This document shows, one piece after another, positions 12,741-21,033 of a stretch of DNA of 64,000 nt. Location of the stretch: the NCBI RefSeq assembly GCF_000819845.1, contig NZ_CDCG01000031.1:578-64577 (forward strand). Direction: 5' to 3'. Within the stretch, counting starts at the first letter, position 1. Every line of letters begins with the position of its first letter. Source of the stretch: Aeromonas enteropelogenes. Lineage in GTDB: Bacteria; Pseudomonadota; Gammaproteobacteria; Enterobacterales; Aeromonadaceae. The position numbers and the translations under genes were made by a program. Under the pieces are notes generated by a model. The model had not been told where the DNA came from. It did no database searches and saw only the letters and a list, made by a program, of their open reading frames with translations.

Positions 12741-12828
12741 AGCTCTTCAGTCGTTTGTGACTGGGGGAGGAAGCCCAATAAGGAAAAAGCCTGCAAATGG
12801 GCGGAGAGAAGATTTTTCGATCAGAGCC

Positions 12829-12856
12829 CTTGAAAGCCGAAAGCGGGCCCTTATAT
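12829..12856 (+). promoter_or_regulatory. Sigma32-type heat-shock promoter for the ibpA pair
   Basis: A perfect CTTGAAA -35 element at 12829-12835 is followed after 12 bases by CCCTTATAT at 12848-12856, close to the sigma32 -10 consensus CCCCATNT. It sits about 100 bases upstream of the first small heat-shock gene. Confidence 0.75.
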
Positions 12857-12929
12857 AGATAACAAGGCCGGAACGCTCGACAGAGGTTTCGACCAAGCGC
12901 CCGTCCATAAGGAGGGTAAACAATCCGTT

Positions 12930-12952
12930 ATCGCTCAAAAGAGGATAATACT
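12930..12952 (+). promoter_or_regulatory. Possible ROSE-like RNA thermometer, first ibpA gene
   Basis: Directly before the ATG the leader holds TCGCT (12931-12935) a few bases ahead of the AGAGGATA Shine-Dalgarno. ROSE thermometers in ibpA leaders use a U(U/C)GCU element to mask AGGA. The long leader and heat-shock context fit, but folding was not computed. Confidence 0.45.
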
Positions 12953-13366
12953 ATGCGTTCTATCGACTTTTCTCCGCTCTATCGTTCTGCCATCGGTTTC
13001 GATCGTCTGGCCAATCTCATCGAATCTGCGGCCAGCAATGGCAATGCCGGTTATCCCCCCTACAACATCGAGCAGCTGGGTGACAGCGACTACCGCATCA
13101 GCATGGCGGTGGCGGGCTTTACCCAGGAAGAGCTGGAGCTGAGCTTCCAGGAAAATCTGCTGACGGTGAAGGGCAACAAGCAGGCCGATACCGAGCGTAA
13201 CTACCTCTATCAAGGCATAGCAGAACGTGGCTTCGAGCGTCGCTTCCAGCTGGCCGACTATGTGCGGGTGAAGGGCGCCGACCTGAAAAACGGTCTGCTG
13301 CACATCGACCTGGTGCGCGAAGTGCCCGAGGCGATGAAGCCCCGCAAGATCGAGATCAACGGCTGA
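12953..13366 (+). CDS. ibpA: Small heat-shock chaperone, IbpA family
   Basis: IbpA is an ATP-independent holdase that coats aggregating proteins for later rescue by DnaK/ClpB. The 137-residue product has the typical [19 protein letters not shown] start and YPPYNIEQ before the alpha-crystallin domain. [21 protein letters not shown] and [26 protein letters not shown] follow, and NGLLHIDL leads to a short tail. The length equals E. coli IbpA. It is preceded by a sigma32-type promoter and followed 93 bases later by a paralogue. Confidence 0.94.
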   Translation: MRSIDFSPLYRSAIGFDRLANLIESAASNGNAGYPPYNIEQLGDSDYRISMAVAGFTQEELELSFQENLLTVKGNKQADTERNYLYQGIAERGFERRFQLADYVRVKGADLKNGLLHIDLVREVPEAMKPRKIEING

Positions 13367-13435
13367 CAGCCTGACCTCGTTGCATTGTTGATGTTTCCCG
13401 GGTGCCGATTGACGGGCCCGTGGAGAGTAAACCCT

Positions 13436-13459
13436 GTTGCTTTATAGAAGGATAGGATC
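13436..13459 (+). promoter_or_regulatory. Possible ROSE-like RNA thermometer, second ibp gene
   Basis: TTGCT at 13437-13441 precedes AGAAGGATAGG before the ATG at 13460. This repeats the UUGCU/AGGA arrangement of ROSE elements and parallels the leader of the first ibp gene. Confidence 0.45.
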
Positions 13460-13900
13460 ATGCGTAACCTCGATTTTTCTCATCTCTATTCCAATGCCGT
13501 CGGCTTCGAGCGGATGGCCCGTGAGCTGGAAGGCCTGTTCGATCAGAAGACCTCGGCCTACCCCCCGTACAACATCGAAAAACGCGATCACGACAGCTAC
13601 CTCATCACGGTTGCCGTGGCCGGTTTCGATCGCAATGAGCTGGAGCTGGAGACCGAAAACGGCACTCTCAAGGTGAAGGGGCGCAAGGTCGCCTCCATGG
13701 GCGAGCGCCAGTTCCTCCATCAAGGGATCGCCGAGCGGGACTTCGAGCTCGCCTTCAAGCTGAGCCAGCATGTAGAGGTGCAGGGTGCCAAGCTGGAGCA
13801 TGGCCTGCTGACCATAGAGCTGGCCCGCGAGCTGCCGGAGGCGCTCAAGCCCCGCGCCATCCCCATCGGCAAACCCGAGCAGCTGGCGCTGCCCGGCTAA
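13460..13900 (+). CDS. Small heat-shock chaperone, second IbpA/IbpB-like paralogue
   Basis: This 146-residue protein is a clear paralogue of the preceding IbpA (MRNLDFSHLYSNAVGFERM, YPPYNIEKRDHDSYLITVAVAGF, FLHQGIAERDFELAFKLSQHVEVQGA). It is more diverged in the N-terminal arm and has a longer C-terminal tail (IPIGKPEQLALPG), with an IPI-like motif used for oligomer contacts in this family. Co-transcription from the upstream heat-shock promoter is likely. It may act as the IbpB-like partner of a two-component sHsp system. Whether it is orthologous to enterobacterial IbpB or an independent duplicate cannot be decided here. Confidence 0.92.
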   Translation: MRNLDFSHLYSNAVGFERMARELEGLFDQKTSAYPPYNIEKRDHDSYLITVAVAGFDRNELELETENGTLKVKGRKVASMGERQFLHQGIAERDFELAFKLSQHVEVQGAKLEHGLLTIELARELPEALKPRAIPIGKPEQLALPG

Positions 13901-13925
13901 ACAGTACCGCTGACCAGCTGATAGA

Positions 13926-13958
13926 AGAGAGGCCTGCATTTGCAGGCCTCTCTGTTTT
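13926..13958. terminator. Bidirectional terminator between the ibp pair and avtA
   Basis: A long perfect hairpin (AGAGAGGCCTGCA / TGCAGGCCTCTCT, two-base centre) is followed by GTTTTTG on the plus strand. It lies between two convergent transcription units. Confidence 0.85.
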
Positions 13959-13975
13959 TGTATCGCCGAACTGGC

Positions 13976-15226
13976 TTAGCCGGCGTAGAGGGTGTTGATC
14001 TCGTCAGCCAGGATGGCGATGCCGCGGCGCACCAGCTCCTCGCTCTGGGAGTAGTTGAGGCGGATGCACTCCCGGCTGTGACGCCACTCGGGATCGTCGA
14101 TGCCGGGGAAGAAGTAGTGGCCCGGCACGATCAGCAGGTTCTTCGTCTTCAATCGCTCATACAGTTCCTGGCAGTGGATCGGCAGGTCTTCGAACCAGAG
14201 CCAGAGGAAGAGGGCGCCTTCCGGCTTGTGGATGTGGAAGCGCGGATCGGGGATGGCCTCGCGCAGCAGCTGCACCGCCAGCTCCGCCTTCTGCCGATAG
14301 AAGGGTTTCACCACCTGCTCGCTGAGGGCGATGATCTCGCCGCTCTCGATCATCGGAATGGTGATGGCGGGGCCCAGACTGCCCGGTGCCAGATTGATGA
14401 TGCCGCTCAGGTTGGTGATGGCCTGAATGATCTTCTCGTCGGCGATGACGATGCCGCAGCGGGTGCCCGGCAACCCCAGCTTGGAGAGGCTCATGCAGAG
14501 GATGGTGTTGGCGTTCCAGAACGGCTTGGCCTCGCTGAAGATGATGCCAGGGAAGGGGACGCCATAGGCATTGTCGATCAGCAGCGGAATGCCCTTGTCG
14601 CGGGCGATCTGCTCGAGGTGCTCGATCTCTTCATCGGTCAACACGTTGCCGGTCGGGTTGGTCGGCCGGGAGACGCAGATCACCCCGATGTCGTCACCCA
14701 CCTGCAGGCTCTCGAAGTCCACGTGGTACTTGAACTGGCCGTCGGGCAGTTTCTCGATGGTGGGTTTGTAGGCCACGAAGTAGTTGTCTGCCAGTGCCGA
14801 GTCGGCATAACCGATGTACTCGGGGGCGAGCGGGAACAGCACCTTCTTCTTGCGGCCATCGGCAAATTCGCCCGCCAGCAGGTTGAACAGATAGAAGAAG
14901 GCGTTCTGGCTGCCGTTGGTCAGGGCGATGTTGCGGGCGGAGATCTCCCAGCCCAGCTCCTTGCTGAGCAGGGCCGCCAGCGCCTTGGTGAACCTGTCCT
15001 TGCCCTGGGGGCCATCGTAGTTGGCCATCGCCTTCACCAGCTCGCCGTTGTCGAGCAGGCTCTTGGCCTCGGCCTGAAAGCGTTCCAGCATGGCGGGGAT
15101 GGGGGCTGGGTTGCCGCCACCCAGCATGATGGCGTCCGGATTGGTCAGCCCCTGATTAAGGTCATCCATGAGTTGGGTAATACCGGCATGGCGAGTGAAC
15201 TTCTCGCCGAACAAGGAAAATTCCAT
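13976..15226 (-). CDS. avtA: Valine--pyruvate aminotransferase AvtA
   Basis: AvtA is a PLP-dependent class I/II aminotransferase that interconverts valine/pyruvate with 2-oxoisovalerate/alanine. The 416-residue product has the AvtA-type N terminus (MEFSLFGEKFTRHAGITQLMDDL) and MLGGGNPAPIP. TNGSQNAFFYLFNLL, SRPTNPTGNVLTDEE, IDNAYGVPFPGIIFSEA and the PLP lysine in SLSKLGLPGTRCGI follow. It stands alone, convergent to the heat-shock genes, with a parS site about 80 bases upstream of its start. Confidence 0.96.
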   Translation of the reverse strand: MEFSLFGEKFTRHAGITQLMDDLNQGLTNPDAIMLGGGNPAPIPAMLERFQAEAKSLLDNGELVKAMANYDGPQGKDRFTKALAALLSKELGWEISARNIALTNGSQNAFFYLFNLLAGEFADGRKKKVLFPLAPEYIGYADSALADNYFVAYKPTIEKLPDGQFKYHVDFESLQVGDDIGVICVSRPTNPTGNVLTDEEIEHLEQIARDKGIPLLIDNAYGVPFPGIIFSEAKPFWNANTILCMSLSKLGLPGTRCGIVIADEKIIQAITNLSGIINLAPGSLGPAITIPMIESGEIIALSEQVVKPFYRQKAELAVQLLREAIPDPRFHIHKPEGALFLWLWFEDLPIHCQELYERLKTKNLLIVPGHYFFPGIDDPEWRHSRECIRLNYSQSEELVRRGIAILADEINTLYAG

Positions 15227-15308
15227 TCGGTGACAGATCCAGAGTCAGTTACGGGGGAGCTAGCACCATAGCTCAGTTTAAAAGCGGGTGTCGATCAAAA
15301 AGATGGGA

Positions 15309-15324
15309 CGTTCCACGTGGAACA
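15309..15324. other. parS site 3 (upstream of avtA)
   Basis: CGTTCCACGTGGAACA matches the parS consensus with only the outermost base different. It lies in the intergenic region between avtA and the small secreted protein gene. Confidence 0.87.
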
Positions 15325-15508
15325 GCAGGCAAAATCTAGTGTGGTGAAAATAACCACTTGTTGGTTCAATCCTGACTACAGGATGTTTTCCAACTGGCGC
15401 CATTTATTATCTAAAAACAATTAATTTGAACAAAATCATGTTGTTATAGATGTGGCACGACAATTGGAATAGTTATCTGGTCATCTCAACCACACCGGAG
15501 CACACCAG

Positions 15509-15742
15509 ATGAAAATCCTGATCGCAACCTTGATTGCCAGCAGCCTGAGCCTGAACGTCATGGCCGACGAATACCCCAGACCCGAACTGGACAGCGTCAA
15601 GCTGGAGCAGGAAATATTGGCCCAGCAGCAGCAGGCCTCCCATGCCGTGGTGGCGGAAGCCATTCACAACCTCAAGCCGCTGGCGCTGGATACCCTGGTG
15701 GTGGAGGCGAGCTCGGCCGATGCGACTCACCCCGAGAGTTGA
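15509..15742 (+). CDS. Small secreted protein of unknown function
   Basis: I do not recognise this 77-residue protein. It has a clear signal peptide (MKILIATLIASSLSLNVMA, cleavage before DEYPRPEL). The mature part of about 58 residues is acidic and glutamine-rich, without cysteines, and probably helical (LEQEILAQQQQASHAVVAEAIHNL). The start is preceded by CCGGAG. Its 3' end overlaps the 3' end of the convergent AraC-family gene by 71 bases. It may be a periplasmic or exported small protein. Confidence 0.65.
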   Translation: MKILIATLIASSLSLNVMADEYPRPELDSVKLEQEILAQQQQASHAVVAEAIHNLKPLALDTLVVEASSADATHPES

Positions 15743-16496
15743 GATAGCGCAAGGGGGTCTGCCCCGTATGTTGCCTGAAGAAGGCGATGAAGGCGCTGTC
15801 GCTGGCGAACTCCAGCGCAGCCGCCACCCGGCTGATGGGCTCGGCTTCTGCCAGCAGCTCCAGCGCTCGCAGCAGTCGCCACTGCTGACGCCAGGCCTGG
15901 TAGCTCATGCCGGTCTCCCGCATGAAGATACGGCCTATGGTCTTGTCACTGGCACCCACCCGTTCGGCCAGCCGGTTGAGCCGATCGGGCAGGGCATCGC
16001 CCCGCTTCACTTCCTGCAGCCAGCCGGCCAGACGTGGGTCTGACGGCAGCGGCAACTGCCAGGATTCCCGCGGCGCTTGCGCCAGCTCCTCTTTCAATAA
16101 TGCCAGCGTGCAGGTCTGCTCTGCCTCCGGCTTGTCCCACGGCCAGAGCGCCATCCGTTCGATGATCTCCCGCAGTAGCGGGTTGACCGCCAGCACCGCC
16201 ATCTCGGCCGGCAAGCCGGGTTCGGTTGTGAAATAGAGGGAGCGATAGGCCACCACCCCGCGCATCAGCACCCGATGGGGCAGACCCGCCGGCAACCAGG
16301 CGGCCCGCGTCGGCGGCAGCAGGCAGACCTGATCGTCCAGCTCTATGGTCATGCAGCCGGCCTGGGCGAACAGCAGCTGATGGCGCCTGTGCTGGTGGCG
16401 GCCAGAGTCGTGCCAGCCGAGGGCGGCGGCGATCCCGATGGCACTGCCGTCGTGCTGGTCCGGATCAAAAGGGTGATCGGGAAGAATAAAGGCCAT
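15672..16496 (-). CDS. AraC-family transcriptional regulator (NimR-like)
   Basis: The 274-residue protein has an N-terminal cupin-like sensor domain (HDSGRHQHRRHQLLFAQAG, LPPTRAAWLPAGLPHRV) and a C-terminal double helix-turn-helix of AraC type (LAERVGASDKTIGRIFMRETGMSYQAWRQQWRLLRALELL ... VAAALEFASDSAFIAFFRQHTGQTPLRYL, given as two segments). It is divergent from a Bcr/CflA-type exporter gene, with an inverted repeat between them, so it most likely controls that exporter. The layout resembles E. coli NimR/NimT, but the ligand is unknown. Confidence 0.88.
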   Translation of the reverse strand: MAFILPDHPFDPDQHDGSAIGIAAALGWHDSGRHQHRRHQLLFAQAGCMTIELDDQVCLLPPTRAAWLPAGLPHRVLMRGVVAYRSLYFTTEPGLPAEMAVLAVNPLLREIIERMALWPWDKPEAEQTCTLALLKEELAQAPRESWQLPLPSDPRLAGWLQEVKRGDALPDRLNRLAERVGASDKTIGRIFMRETGMSYQAWRQQWRLLRALELLAEAEPISRVAAALEFASDSAFIAFFRQHTGQTPLRYLNSRGESHRPSSPPPPGYPAPAA

Positions 16497-16498
16497 GT

Positions 16499-16541
16499 GT
16501 CCGATTTTTGATGTTTATAGTCTTGCTTATTGTAATCGGAC
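16499..16541. promoter_or_regulatory. Inverted repeat in the araC/MFS divergent promoter
   Basis: GTCCGATT (16499-16506) is repeated in inverse as AATCGGAC (16534-16541), starting two bases from the regulator's start codon. A dyad in the shared promoter region is a good candidate operator for the divergently encoded AraC protein. Confidence 0.5.
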
Positions 16542-16590
16542 AATTGGCGTCACTCTAGAATGACGGCCTCTCTAGTGAAGGAGGTTTGTC

Positions 16591-17718
16591 ATGAACAACA
16601 AGTTGCCACCGCTCTGGCTGGTGGTCGGACTGATGATGTTTCCGCAGATAGTGGAGACCATCTACAGCCCGGTGCTGACTCATATCGCCACTGAGTTTCG
16701 GGTGAGCGAGGGGCAGGCATCCCAGACCCTGTCGGTCTATTTTCTGGCGTTTGCGGCGGGCGTGGTTTGCTGGGGTCGGTTGTGCGATCTCATCGGTCGG
16801 CGCCCAGCCATGCTGGCGGGCTTGCTGGCCTATGGCGCCGGCACCCTGCTGGCGTTGCTGGCCACCCAGTTTGAAACCCTGCTGCTGGCCCGGGTCATTG
16901 CGGCTTTCGGCGCCGCCGTGGGTTCAGTGGTGACCCAGACCATGCTGCGCGACAGCTATCAGGGCAGCGATCTCGCACGGGTCTTTTCGGTGATGGGCAT
17001 AGCGCTCTCCCTCAGCCCAGTGCTGGGGTTGGTGAGCGGCGGCCTGCTGGCCGATGGTTTTGGTTATCTCGGGGTATTTGGCGCCCTGCTGGCACTGGCA
17101 ATCGGCTTGTTGCTGATGGCCTGCCGGCAGTTGCCGGAAACCCGGCCGATCACCACCCAGCGAGTGGCACTCTGGCCGCTGGCATGCCGGATGGTGCGTG
17201 ATACCGGCTTGTGGCGCAGCGCCGCTCTGGTGGCCCTGTTCAACACCATGCTGTTCGGCTACTACAGTCTGGCGCCGTTTCTGTTTGCCGGGCTGGGGCT
17301 GAGCGCGGGCGAGTTTGGTTACTCCGGTATCGTGCTGGCACTGGCGACCCTGGGGGGCAGCCTGCTCAACAAGCGTCTGCTGGGGCTTGGCTGGCTGCCT
17401 GGCTCCCTGATCCGGCTCGCCGCCGTGTTGGCGCTGGGCTCGGGTTGGCTGGTGTGGGCCAGTCAGGCGTCGCTCTGGTTTCTGCTGCCCATGACGGGAG
17501 TGGTAGTGGCATTCGGGCTGGCGATCCCCAATGTGCTGAGCCAGGCGCTGCTGGCCTATCGAGAGGTAGCGGGCAGTGCCGGCGCCCTGTTCGGGCTCGG
17601 CTACTACCTGCTGCTTAGCCTGGGGCTCGCCGTCGCCGCTTGGCTGCAGGATCTCGGTCTGCTGCTCGGTGGCTGCGGTCTGTTGGCCCTGTGTTGTTGC
17701 TGGCGTCGTTCCACGTGA
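16591..17718 (+). CDS. MFS exporter, Bcr/CflA drug-resistance type
   Basis: The 375-residue membrane protein has about twelve hydrophobic segments and the MFS loop 2-3 signature (GRLCDLIGRRPAMLAG). It also has the helix 4-5 drug-proton antiporter segment (ARVIAAFGAAVGSVVTQTMLRD). An AAGGAGG Shine-Dalgarno precedes the ATG. It likely expels a small toxic compound under control of the divergent AraC protein. It is somewhat shorter than typical Bcr (about 396), with a truncated-looking cytoplasmic tail. Its stop codon falls inside parS site 4. Confidence 0.88.
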   Translation: MNNKLPPLWLVVGLMMFPQIVETIYSPVLTHIATEFRVSEGQASQTLSVYFLAFAAGVVCWGRLCDLIGRRPAMLAGLLAYGAGTLLALLATQFETLLLARVIAAFGAAVGSVVTQTMLRDSYQGSDLARVFSVMGIALSLSPVLGLVSGGLLADGFGYLGVFGALLALAIGLLLMACRQLPETRPITTQRVALWPLACRMVRDTGLWRSAALVALFNTMLFGYYSLAPFLFAGLGLSAGEFGYSGIVLALATLGGSLLNKRLLGLGWLPGSLIRLAAVLALGSGWLVWASQASLWFLLPMTGVVVAFGLAIPNVLSQALLAYREVAGSAGALFGLGYYLLLSLGLAVAAWLQDLGLLLGGCGLLALCCCWRRST

Positions 17719-17722
17719 AACA
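17707..17722. other. parS site 4 (end of MFS gene)
   Basis: CGTTCCACGTGAAACA has one mismatch to the parS consensus TGTTNCACGTGAAACA. It spans the stop codon of the exporter gene and abuts the end of the convergent kdpE. Confidence 0.85.
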
Positions 17723-18406
17723 TCAGCTGCCGATAAAACGGTAGCCGATGCCGGATTCGGTCTCGATAAGGGCGGGGTCTTGAGGGTTATCCCCCAGCTT
17801 CTTGCGCAGGCTGGCGATGACGATGCGCAGGTAGTGGGTGTCCTCCTTGTGGCTCGGCCCCCAGATGTCGTTGAGCAGCTGGGTCTGCAGCACCAGCTTG
17901 CCGGGGTGGCACACCAGCGCCTGCAGCAGGGCGAACTCCTTGCGGGAGAGGGCCACCTCTTCCTCCCTCAGGGTGACCCTATGGCTGCTGCTGTCCAGGG
18001 TCAGCCCGCACTGGGGGAAGTGACGCTGCTCGCCACTACTGACCCCAGCCCGCTGGCGCAGCAGCACTCGGATACGGGCCATCATCTCGCCGACGCCGAA
18101 CGGCTTGCTCATGTAGTCATTGGCTCCTGCATCCAGCAGGCGCACCTTCTCCTGCTCCGAGTCCCGCGCCGACAGCACCAGTACCGGATGCTGATGGTGC
18201 TCGCGAATGGCCTGCAACACCTGGAGGCCATCCCCATCCGGCAGGCCCAGATCCAGGATCACCAGGTCGGGGTTGAGGTGGCGATACTGCGCCACGCCCT
18301 CGTTGACGCCGACGGCCTCGCTGACCTGATGGCCTTCGGCGATCAGGCTGATCCGCAAAAAACGGCGGATGGCCGCCTCGTCGTCGATGACCAGTATGTG
18401 AGCCAT
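17723..18406 (-). CDS. kdpE: Two-component response regulator KdpE
   Basis: KdpE is the OmpR/PhoB-type regulator that activates kdpFABC when potassium is limiting. The 227-residue product has the receiver domain with the phosphorylated aspartate in LVILDLGLPDGDG and the conserved lysine in MSKPFGVGEMMARI. The winged-helix domain follows (LSRKEFALLQALVCHPGKLV, TQLLNDIWG, THYLRIVIASLRKKLG, GIGYRF). It directly follows kdpD. Between them lies a 12-codon frame that begins on the kdpD stop and ends immediately before this ATG. Confidence 0.97.
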   Translation of the reverse strand: MAHILVIDDEAAIRRFLRISLIAEGHQVSEAVGVNEGVAQYRHLNPDLVILDLGLPDGDGLQVLQAIREHHQHPVLVLSARDSEQEKVRLLDAGANDYMSKPFGVGEMMARIRVLLRQRAGVSSGEQRHFPQCGLTLDSSSHRVTLREEEVALSRKEFALLQALVCHPGKLVLQTQLLNDIWGPSHKEDTHYLRIVIASLRKKLGDNPQDPALIETESGIGYRFIGS

Positions 18407-18444
18407 TCAACCTCCAGCTCGCTGATGAAAAAGGGCGGCGACCA

Positions 18445-21033
18445 TCAGGCCGCCGGAGCATTGAGGGCCAGCGGCAGGGAGATGCGCATGCAGGTACCGT
18501 TGCCGTTGGGGCCGGAAAAGGCCCAGATGCGGCCCCCATGGACCTCTATCATAGCGCGGGAAATGGCGAGGCCAAGCCCGGTACCGCGGCTGCCGCAATC
18601 ACCGACCGGCTGGGTGTAGAAGAGGTTGAAGATCTTGTCCCGATCCGACTCGGCGATGCCGACCCCGATATCTATGATGTCGATGATGAGGTCGGGGTCC
18701 GCCAGCATCACCTTGAACTCGATGGGGGTGCCGGCCGGCGAGTAGCGGGAGGCGTTGTCGAGGATGTTGACCAGCACCTGCTCGATCAGGGCGCCATGCA
18801 CATAGAGCCGGGGGATCTGTTGATCGAAGTGCACCAGCAGCTTGTGCTGGCGCCAGGAGGAGTCGAGCCGGCGGCGGGCATTCTCCACCAGATCCGCCAG
18901 ATCGACCCAGTCCCGTTTCAGCTGGAAGTCGGGTGAGCCGATGCGGGTCATGTCCAGCAGGTTCTGCACATAGCTGTGCAGGCGGCGCGCCTCCTCCTGC
19001 ACCGAGTGCAACAGCTCGCTGCGGTCTTCGCTGCTGATCCGGTCACCATATTCCAGCAGGGTGCTGCCGGCCCCCATGATGGTGGCGAGCGGGGTCTTCA
19101 AATCGTGGGAGACCGAGGAGAGCAGGGCGGCGCGCATCCGGTCGGTCTCCGCCTGCAGCTGGCTGTCGGCCAGCCGCTCGTTGAGATCGATCCGTGCCAG
19201 AGCGGCGCGAATGTCGGTGAGCAGCGCCTGCAGCTGGTGCTCGGCCGAGGAGGCGAGCGGATTGGCTAGCAGTATGCCCAGCACCAGATCATCGCTGAGG
19301 TGATGGTACTGGGCCTCGGCCGCGTTGAGGGTGGCGGTGTGGGCGCCGGCGCTCTGCTTCTGGGCCAGACACCAGTCGATGGCCGCCTTGTCGGTCTGCC
19401 CCGGCTTGTGCTCGGTCGAGCCGGCCCAGTACTGGTAGTGCCGATCGAGGGCAAACACTGGCTGGCCCAGCGCCAGCGAGATGGCCTGGCTCCCTTGCCT
19501 GAGCACCTCGACCGGGCTGCTGGCAGTGGCCAGCCCCTGGCTCAGGGAGAGCAGGGCGTTGCCCAGCTGCTGGGTCTCGCGCAGGCCGACCAGCTGCTGG
19601 CGCTGACGGGAGGCGAGCCGCCCGGCCGTGATGCCGACGATGAGCAGCACGAACAGGGTGAGCAGGTCGCTGTGGCTGGCGACGCTGAGGGAGAAGTAGG
19701 GGACGGTGAACAGCAGGTTGTGGCCGACGAAGCCCAGCACGGCAGCCAAGATGGCGGGCACCAGGCTGGTGGTGAGCGCGGTGGCCAGCACTCCCAGCAC
19801 GAACAGCATGGGCAGGGAAGCGGGCGGCAGCCAGTGGGACAGCCCCCAGACGGCGGCCGAGGTGGTCCCCATGATGGCTACCGCCAGCAGGCTCTGGCGA
19901 ATGTCCTTGGGGTGAAGCGGCTGCCAGTTCAGGCCGGGTTTGCGCTTCTCTGTGTCCACCAGGGTGATCTCGAGCCCCTGTGCCTGCCTGAGCAGATGCT
20001 GCACCAGGGAGCGGCGCCACGGCGCCTTGTGGGGCTTGCCCAGCAGCAGTTGCGACACCTGCTGCTGTTCGGCCGTCTCCATCAGGGCGTCGGCCACCGC
20101 CGGGCTGGAGAGGGTCAACACCCTGGCCCCCAGCTGGGAGGCGAGCGCCAGCGCCTGCTCCTGCTCGGCGGAACGCTGCCCCTTGCTGTCGACGTGCACC
20201 ACCAGCCAGGGCAGCTGGCGGCGCTGGGCGAAGCGGTGGCCGTAGCGCACCAGGGCGGCGCCGTGCTCGTCGCCGAGGCAGACCATCAACTTGCCCCGCA
20301 GCGGCAAGGTGGTCTTGCCGGCAGCCTGCCACTGCAGTTGCAGATCCCCCTCCACGTGGCTGGCGGCGGTCTGCATCGCAAGCTCCCGCAGGGCGGTCAG
20401 GTTGTTGAGGGAGAAGAAGGACAGCAGGGCGGCCTTGGCCTGGTGGGGCACATAGACCTTGCCCTCCTTGAGGCGGCCGAGCAGCTCCTTGGGGGGCAGG
20501 TCGATCAGCACCAGGCTGTCGGCCTCCAGCAGTACCTGGTCGGGCAGGGTCTCCTTGACCCTGACCCCGGTCAGCTGCCACACCAGATCGTTGAGGCTCT
20601 CCAGGTGCTGCACGTTGAGGGTGGTGTAGACGTCGATGCCGGCACCGAGCAGCTCCTCCACATCCTGCCAGCGCTTCTCGTGGCGGCTGCCGGGGGCGTT
20701 GCTGTGGGCCAGCTCGTCCACCACGGCGATGGCGGGTTTGCGGGTCAGCAAGCCGTCCAGATCCATCTCCTCCAGCCGCTGCTGGCGGTGCAGGTGCAGC
20801 TTGCGCGGCTGGATGGCGAGCTTGTCGAGCAGGGCCAGGGTCTCCTGGCGGCCGTGGGTCTCCACCGCCCCGATCAGGATGTCGACCCCCTCTTTGGCCT
20901 GTTCCCGCACCGCCTGCAGCATGGCATAGGTCTTGCCCACACCGGGGGCGGCACCGAGAAACACCTTCAGCTTGCCCCTGTGCTCCTGCTCCAGGCTCGC
21001 CAGCAGGGCGTCTGCCCTCACTTCATCACGCAT
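18445..21033 (-). CDS. kdpD: Osmosensitive potassium channel sensor kinase KdpD
   Basis: KdpD senses low potassium or turgor and phosphorylates KdpE. From the ATG at 21033 (preceded by GGGAG) it has 862 residues. The N-terminal KdpD domain has Walker A GAAPGVGKTYAM near residue 22 and DELAHSNAPGSRHEKRW. A USP-like segment and four membrane helices (about 385-485) follow, then a GAF-like region. HisKA has SSVSHDLKTPLATIMGAGS and the HATPase has GTGLGLAISRAMIEVHGG. An upstream in-frame ATG at 21078 would add 15 residues but lacks a good ribosome site. An imitation of this start region lies 52 bases upstream. Confidence 0.96.
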   Translation of the reverse strand: MRDEVRADALLASLEQEHRGKLKVFLGAAPGVGKTYAMLQAVREQAKEGVDILIGAVETHGRQETLALLDKLAIQPRKLHLHRQQRLEEMDLDGLLTRKPAIAVVDELAHSNAPGSRHEKRWQDVEELLGAGIDVYTTLNVQHLESLNDLVWQLTGVRVKETLPDQVLLEADSLVLIDLPPKELLGRLKEGKVYVPHQAKAALLSFFSLNNLTALRELAMQTAASHVEGDLQLQWQAAGKTTLPLRGKLMVCLGDEHGAALVRYGHRFAQRRQLPWLVVHVDSKGQRSAEQEQALALASQLGARVLTLSSPAVADALMETAEQQQVSQLLLGKPHKAPWRRSLVQHLLRQAQGLEITLVDTEKRKPGLNWQPLHPKDIRQSLLAVAIMGTTSAAVWGLSHWLPPASLPMLFVLGVLATALTTSLVPAILAAVLGFVGHNLLFTVPYFSLSVASHSDLLTLFVLLIVGITAGRLASRQRQQLVGLRETQQLGNALLSLSQGLATASSPVEVLRQGSQAISLALGQPVFALDRHYQYWAGSTEHKPGQTDKAAIDWCLAQKQSAGAHTATLNAAEAQYHHLSDDLVLGILLANPLASSAEHQLQALLTDIRAALARIDLNERLADSQLQAETDRMRAALLSSVSHDLKTPLATIMGAGSTLLEYGDRISSEDRSELLHSVQEEARRLHSYVQNLLDMTRIGSPDFQLKRDWVDLADLVENARRRLDSSWRQHKLLVHFDQQIPRLYVHGALIEQVLVNILDNASRYSPAGTPIEFKVMLADPDLIIDIIDIGVGIAESDRDKIFNLFYTQPVGDCGSRGTGLGLAISRAMIEVHGGRIWAFSGPNGNGTCMRISLPLALNAPAA

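Noticed and set aside
12556-12858. A 100-codon plus-strand frame before the ibp genes
   Set aside because: It lies across the decayed VOC gene and the sigma32 promoter, has no ribosome site and no family resemblance.
14721-14736. GTCCACGTGGTAC in avtA as a fifth parS
   Set aside because: The CACGTG core matches but three arm positions are wrong; other CACGTG occurrences in the window (for example near 20350 and 35960) fail likewise.
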